From positions 4,650,001-4,714,000 of the forward strand of contig JAETXT010000003.1 in NCBI GenBank assembly GCA_019188255.1: 64,000 bases of DNA, given 5' to 3'. Made by a program: the position numbers and the translations under genes. The DNA comes from Verticillium longisporum. Its lineage: Eukaryota; Ascomycota; Sordariomycetes; Glomerellales; Plectosphaerellaceae. Below, in pieces: positions 58,098 to 64,000 of this stretch. How positions within the stretch are numbered: position 1 is the first letter of the stretch; each line of letters opens with the position of its first letter. A model generated the notes under the pieces. That model saw only the letters and a list, made by a program, of their open reading frames with translations, was not told where the DNA came from and made no database searches.

Positions 58098-61000
58098 CTA
58101 GTTAGTATTACGTTTAACGTAATATAGAATAGCTAGAGCTAGAGAAATTAGGATCGATCCTATAGATAGTAAATTCACTATATATAAGCTTATTAATTAT
58201 ACTTTATAAATAATTATAAGAGTACTATTTACTTTAAGTACTTTAGGACTCTTATAAGAGCTTAATAATAGGGAAATCCCCTATTACGTAATCTATAAGA
58301 GTACTATCTACTTTAAGTACCTTAGGACTCCTACGCCTAAGATTATTACCTAAGCTATATTACTAGCTACTAAACCTAATAAACGAAGCTCTATAGAATA
58401 GTTAATTAGCTATAATAGAGCTTTAATAAAATTAATAATAATAAGCTCCTCGGATTATAATAATAGCTCTATAATAGAGCTAGAGAGTATTAAAAAGATA
58501 TAATAGGAGTTTAATAGTATTCTAGAAGAACTTAGTATATTACGCTTAACGTAGAAGGTTAAGAAGGGTCTTAATATTAACTTTATTATTAATAGAATAG
58601 AATTAGGGTTCCCTAGATTATTAGATTTAGTATTTATAGATCTTAAGAGCGTTTAGATCTTTAAAATAATAAGTATATATAGGATTATAAAGGGAGTTTA
58701 CTTCTTAGAAACGTTTATTAAAGACTTCTAGGGCTAGATTAAAGAGGACTTTAATTCTTATAATATAATAATTATTTAAATATTAAAGGTATATCTAATA
58801 GAGTATAGGATCCCTCTTCTAAGAGTAATAAACGCTAAGATATTAAAGAGACTAATCCTAATACTTTTATAAGAAGAGATATTTAATATAATAGAATCGA
58901 TTATTATTAATTAGGATTTAATATTCTAAAGAATAAAGGAATAGCGAGATTAATAGGACGATAAATAGTAATTTACGGGGAATATTTAGCTATTCTAAAT
59001 CCGAAAACTATAAATAGGGAAGATAGATCCCTAATAGCCCCTAATTCTAGAATTATCTAATTAATAGAATAAATAATTTAATTAATAAGAGATTATACTT
59101 TAATTATAAAGAAATAAGACTTTACCTTTAAATATTATTTAAAACTTATTAACTTAATATTATATTCTATTACTATACGAATCGGTAAATTTATTAATCG
59201 ATAAAGCTATAATTAAGTAATTTATATTATTCTAGAATAAAGAGAGTAATTATTCTAAGGAGATATATAATATCCTTAATAATAAAATATATATCTTTAT
59301 AAACGTTTATAAACTATTATAAATCTACTATATATAGCTCTATATACTTTTCTTAAATATATTTTTAAAATATATATAAACTTTCTTCCTAGAATATATA
59401 AACTAGAATATAGGATTCTATTAAATATATTTAACGATTAAATAATAATTTAATTTAGAGATTAATAGAATATAATATTATATAGACTAAAGCTCGATAA
59501 TATTCTATTCTATAATAATAGAAGCTAATAATATAGAAAAGCTATAAATAGAAGTTCTCTAGATCCTTCTAGATAGGCTTTAATAGTACTAGAGAATACT
59601 TAGCCCTATATTTAAGGAAGAGATTATCTTTATATAAATACTCTAAGGGCGGTTTAAGGCGTTCTAGAGCTAAAGATTATATTAATAAAGCTAGAGCGAT
59701 CTTTTAATATACTATCTATATAGTTTAAGAGTATATTAAAAGTAGAGGAGAATACTAAAATGCCTAGGTACTTCTATATTAATAGATATTATAGGAGTAG
59801 ATATTACTAAGCTAATAGAAGGGGAGATTATAGAGAATAGTTAATATATAGAATTAATAATTATTAATTATCTAGAATTTATAAATATTAGATATATTTT
59901 AAACTAGATTATAGATTAATAAAATACTCTCTTAAGGAATAATAATATTCGAAAGAATAATAGAAATATATATAGGAAGTATATAGAGATTAATAGAAGG
60001 GATATTATTAGTTTTTAATAATAATAGAACCTATTAAAAGCTCGGAATTAGATAATCCTATTTCTAATAAACTAAGAATAGACGATACTTTTAAGTCTAA
60101 TCCCGAGAACGAACTAATAAATACCTATATTATATACTTCTTAGTAAATAAGTTATTCTAATATAGAATTAGGGGGAATAATCCGAAAATTAAAATAATA
60201 GCTCTAATAGAATAGCTCTTTATTTAATATTAGATTAATAATACTTCTATATAATATAGTATTATCCTTAATATAAATATAGTATTAATTTCTATAATAG
60301 GAGCTTTATAAATAAGGGCCCTAATAGCCCTAATACTAAGCTTAATAATTAATAAATAGGGAATAGGGGCTAGAATAAGATTCGGAATAGGAAGTCCTAT
60401 TTCTATAATAGAGGAGATTACTATTTTAATATTAATTAGGAGAATTACGTTTTATATTATCTTAATAAATACTTTATTCCTACTTTATATTAAGGATATA
60501 GACGATCTTAGAATCTATTTAGATAATATATATAATAAGCTAGTAAAGTATATTAGGGAGATCTAAGAGTATATACTTATTTTTCGTAAATAGAGCTACT
60601 TATAATTCTTCCTAAATACGAAGACCTATATTAGTTCTAGGATTATATATATAATAGGGATAGAGAGCAATAGAATAGTATTTCTAATAGAAATAGAGCT
60701 CCGATATATTTATAAGTAATTTAATTACTTATTTATAGAGAAGCTATAGAATTTACTTTAGAGAATAGACTAGGATATAAATCGGGATGCTCTAGAGCTA
60801 ATAAACTACTTCTATTACTATTATTAGATTAAAGGGAAGTCTCTATAATACTTTAAGTTTACTTTAAAATTAAATATTAACTTTAATTATAAGATTTTAA
60901 TTAATATTATATACTTAAATAGAAAGCCTATTCTTTATATAATCGATATAAGTATAGGATTCTAGTCTATAACTTTTACTCCTAATTTTATAGCTTATAT

Positions 61001-62308
61001 AATATAAGAAGCTCTTAAGAGGTATTGATTAGATATATACTTTAAGCCTCTAGACGTCGTAACTATTAATACTAGAATAAACTTTACCTCTATAGAGTTT
61101 AGGGTAGAAGTACGCCTCCTAGGTATAACCTATTATTAGATCCCTATAAAGGCTTATTAATTAATCGGTAAAATTAAAAGCTATTATAAGCTAATATATA
61201 GAGTATATAAGATCTTAAAGGTAGAGTTTTATAATATAAGCCTAGAATCGCTATTTTAAAGAGCTATAAAGGTAGTAAACGATACTATTAAGCTTAATAG
61301 ATTAATACCTATATTACTCGTATTTAGGGCAATACCTAGGATTATTATTAATTTAGTATTTACTATAATCTAAGTATAGTATATTAAAGTAATTAATAAA
61401 GTAATAGCGGAGCTTTAACGAATAATCGCTAAACGGAAAATTAATAATACTCTTAATATCTATAATAGACTAGATACTAAGTAATTATTATTAAGATCGC
61501 TAGAGCTAGGAAGCGATATTCTTATATTCCGAGAATAGGAGAAATAGATTAATCTTTATAAGGTTATATTAGTTTCTAATATAATAATTATAATCGAAAT
61601 AATTAATAGCTTAATAGAGTTTAGAGGAATATATATTAAGCTATATAATAGATCGCTAGATTAATAAACTAAGGAGATAATAATAGTTTAAATTCTAGAG
61701 ACCCTAGAACTATTTAAATATTAAGAGCTAATTCTATTATAATAATATAGGAGATTTAGGAAGTTAATAAACGCTATAAATCTATTATAAGCGGCTTTTA
61801 CGGATTATAAGAATAATATAACTAGGACTTTATAGATCGAGTATTAATTTATTATTAAAAGGGAATAATAGGGGTATAATTTAGCTATTTAACTATATAA
61901 TAAAAGTAGAATAATAACCCCTAGGAAGCTATTTAAATAGTCTAATTAAGAGGAAATCGATTTACTCCTAATAGCTAGAATAATCGTATTAATTAGGAGA
62001 TCTATATTTCCTAATATTAAGATCTTTAGATATTAGCTTATAAAAGAGCTAAAAGGCCTCCTTTAAGCCCTATATAAGAAATTAAGATTAATAGTTTAGG
62101 GATATAGTAATTAAGAGAAGATAACCCTATTAATATAATCGCCTATAATTATATATTATAATTAACGATTAATCCTAGCGATTACCCTAATACTATAATA
62201 ACGTAGCTATTAATTAATACTCTATAATATTAATTAAGCCTATACTTAGAGCGCTATAGATCTATTATATAACGTTCTCCTATATATTCCTAAAGAGCTA
62301 TAATATAG
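58098..62308 (+). pseudogene. RIP-degraded Ty1/copia polyprotein region (gag, pre-integrase, integrase, RT start)
   Basis: Stops are frequent, but reading one frame through them shows retroelement domains in copia order. The gag-like part follows the LTR. At about 60690-60880 comes a gag-pre-integrase-like segment (ELRYIY..., INRDALELINY, KGKSLYYFKFTLK) in which the expected His/Cys zinc ligands are now Tyr. At about 60920-61640 there is an integrase core (IIDISIGF, LDVVTINT, EFRVEVRLLGIT, LIGKIK). At about 61850-62305 the start of a reverse transcriptase appears (IFPNIKIF, LIKELKG, IPKEL). Integrase preceding RT makes it copia, not gypsy. The RT is cut by the gypsy LTR at 62309. Confidence 0.8.
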
Positions 62309-62741
62309 TGTAACGCCCCAGCCCGGTCGTCACCAGGACACCAGGCAGGACACCCCGCAGGCGATCGGACGCGCCGCACGGACCCACAGGATCACTCACG
62401 TGACCGTGACCAGATCACGATTCTCAAAGTGATCCGGTCACTAACCACACCGTGACCCAAGCAACAGGATCACGACAAGAAAGGTGAGCCATCCAACATG
62501 GACTCACCAACCCAACACGACAAGGACAGAATGACAGGTATATAAGGACGGGCATTCGGTACTTGTAGATACATTCTTTCTCACGACAGTGATCAATCTA
62601 AGTCTTACCTTGTATCCATTGTAACGAGTGCGCAACGCCTTACGACACCACATCGTCTCAGAGTCACAACCTAAGCTTCTGCAAACAGCAACCCTAACCC
62701 TCTGACAGTGTTCCCCCTTCGGAAGCTGCCAGGTCGTAACA
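62309..62741 (+). mobile_element. 5' LTR of a Ty3/gypsy retrotransposon, 433 bp
   Basis: Starts TGTAACGCCCC and ends GGTCGTAACA (TG..CA). It contains a TATATAA box at 62539-62545. It is inserted in the RT of the degraded copia element. The partner 3' LTR lies beyond the window. It is about 98% identical by eye to the solo LTR at 57412-57845, and neither copy shows RIP. Confidence 0.92.
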
Positions 62742-62743
62742 TT

Positions 62744-62752
62744 TTGATCACT
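62744..62752 (+). promoter_or_regulatory. Candidate primer-binding site with self-complementarity to the LTR
   Basis: The three bases after the LTR are followed by TTGATCACT. Its complement AGTGATCAA occurs at 62588-62596 inside the LTR, about 45-50 nt downstream of the TATA box, where transcription could begin. There is no obvious tRNA-type TGG start. This is compatible with Tf1-like self-priming, though the core TGATCA is itself palindromic. Confidence 0.35.
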
Positions 62753-62804
62753 CTTGTTCAGTAGGTTTACCTTGTGACACTGAGCAATACTTACCACAGG
62801 AACA

Positions 62805-64000
62805 ATGTCCACCAACAGCGTCGGAAACAGCGCCAGCAACTTGGCCGCTATGATCCAGGAGCTCCGTTCGGAGAACGAACAGCTCCGAGCCTCAATGCAA
62901 CAACTTCAAGGCGGAACGAGCATGAAGGCTCTTCCCCTCAGTCATTCGACGGCAACCCTAGGGCACTTCAGTCTTTCATCACCCAGGTACGCCAGTACCA
63001 CAAAGCCAATGAGGGCCAACTTAAGTACTGGGGCGAGAAGGTCGCCAACGCCTCCTCTTACCTCAAAGGGGACGCCTTGCACTGGTTCGAACCCTTCATT
63101 AGGGACTATTCCACCCACACCAAGAAAGAAGATATGAAGCAGGCCACCCAGGACATCTACGCAGGTATGAACGCATTCGAAGAAGCCATTAAAGGAGCGT
63201 TTGGGGACGTGGACGAGGAACGACAAAACGAAAGAAAAATCCTTCAGCTCAAACAGACCGGGCCAGCCACTAAGTACGCCACGGAGTTTCGACTCTTAGC
63301 CAGTCGACTCGATTGGACAGAGTCCGCTCTCATGGCCCGTTTCTACGAAGGACTCAAAGACGCCGTCAAAGACGACCTCATCCGGGAGGATAGACCCGAA
63401 ACCCTCACCGAGTACATCGCCATGGCCGTCAAAATCGACGATCGCCAGTACGAACGCAGAATAGAAAAGGGACGAAAGCCCGCTATAGGACCATGGAACC
63501 CTCGCATTCCCCACCACCGATCCAATCAAGGACGCAAGTACCAGCACGACAAACCCCGCGTCAGCACGGCTTGGGGACAGACCACCCATGCAGGACCCAT
63601 GCAGCTCGACAATACCAGACATGGCAAACCGAAGGATCTCAAGGACATGAAATGCTACAACTGCGGCAAAAACGGGCATATGGCTCGAGAATGCCGGCAA
63701 CCTAAGAAGCCCTGGAAACCCGTAAACGAACGACAGCTCAACCATACTCAACACCAGGACCATGCCAAAACTAACTGGACCTTCTGTTACCAGGATGATT
63801 GCCTGACCCACAAGGACAGTAAGGAACAGAATGGATGGTTCCCCAGGGCACCTACGGGACAAAGAACCCTGGCCATGATGGTCACCACCAGGAAGGAAAG
63901 ACGAATTCAGAAATGGGCCCAGCAAGTAACGCCGGAGACCCAGGAAATCGATACAGACGAAGAAAGGGCTTATGAACAAGCTCACCCGGAACCACAGGCC
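62805..64000 (+). pseudogene. Ty3/gypsy gag with a frameshift, running off the window
   Basis: Begins MSTNSVGNSASNLAAMIQEL with a coiled-coil-like head (residues 15-37). Near 62935-62940 the frame fails at a CCCC run: the retrotransposon-gag domain (FDGNPRALQSFITQVRQYH ... GDALHWFEPF ... FEEAIKGAFGD ... FRLLASRLDW) continues in another frame from 62945 and stays open to the window end. Loss of one C explains it. A nucleocapsid CCHC knuckle (CYNCGKNGHMAREC) spans about 63653-63694. Protease, RT and integrase would lie to the right. The element is otherwise well preserved, and sequencing error in the homopolymer should be considered. Confidence 0.85.

Overview
The window looks like a chromosome segment of a filamentous ascomycete (Pezizomycotina, probably a Sordariomycete). 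Protein genes carry short introns (about 48-190 bp) with GT..AG borders. There are typical fungal families: a Zn2Cys6 regulator, a fungal rhodopsin-fold 7TM protein, CHRD, GMC, M43, a MAL-type sugar permease and a NACHT STAND protein. Both ends are AT-rich blocks almost devoid of CpA/TpG, the footprint of repeat-induced point mutation (RIP). No species can be named from sequence alone.

Layout: 1-5545 is a RIP-degraded repeat block. It holds the gag end and a 289-bp LTR of a Ty1/copia-like element on the minus strand, and that LTR is split by an un-RIPped pogo/Fot-type DNA transposon (1329-3188). 5546-54558 is a gene-bearing island of normal composition: CHRD secreted protein, GMC oxidoreductase, rhodopsin-fold 7TM protein, M43 metalloprotease, ATP-grasp protein convergent with a Ca3427-like PBP2 protein, F-box-like protein, small secreted/membrane protein, MFS carrier, ACS/DAL5-type MFS carrier, GH27 alpha-galactosidase ending in KDEL, Zn2Cys6 regulator, alpha-glucoside permease, another MFS-like protein, an unknown basic-tailed protein, and a large NACHT STAND gene with an in-frame stop. 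54559-55220 is a FAD oxidoreductase whose 3' end runs into the second repeat block and appears damaged by RIP. 55221-64000 is a nested transposon graveyard: two more copies of the 289-bp copia LTR, one split by a solo gypsy LTR with a perfect 5-bp target duplication; a RIPped copia internal region with recognisable gag-pre-integrase, integrase and reverse transcriptase; and a young Ty3/gypsy element (LTR plus gag) that interrupts the copia RT and runs off the window.

How genes may work together: the alpha-galactosidase, the Zn2Cys6 regulator and the divergently transcribed alpha-glucoside permease (35504-43056) look like a small saccharide-use cluster. The other genes are mostly independent. 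I saw no secondary-metabolite backbone, CRISPR, rRNA or intact tRNA. Gene models are hand-assembled from splice signals and reading-frame continuity; no search was run.
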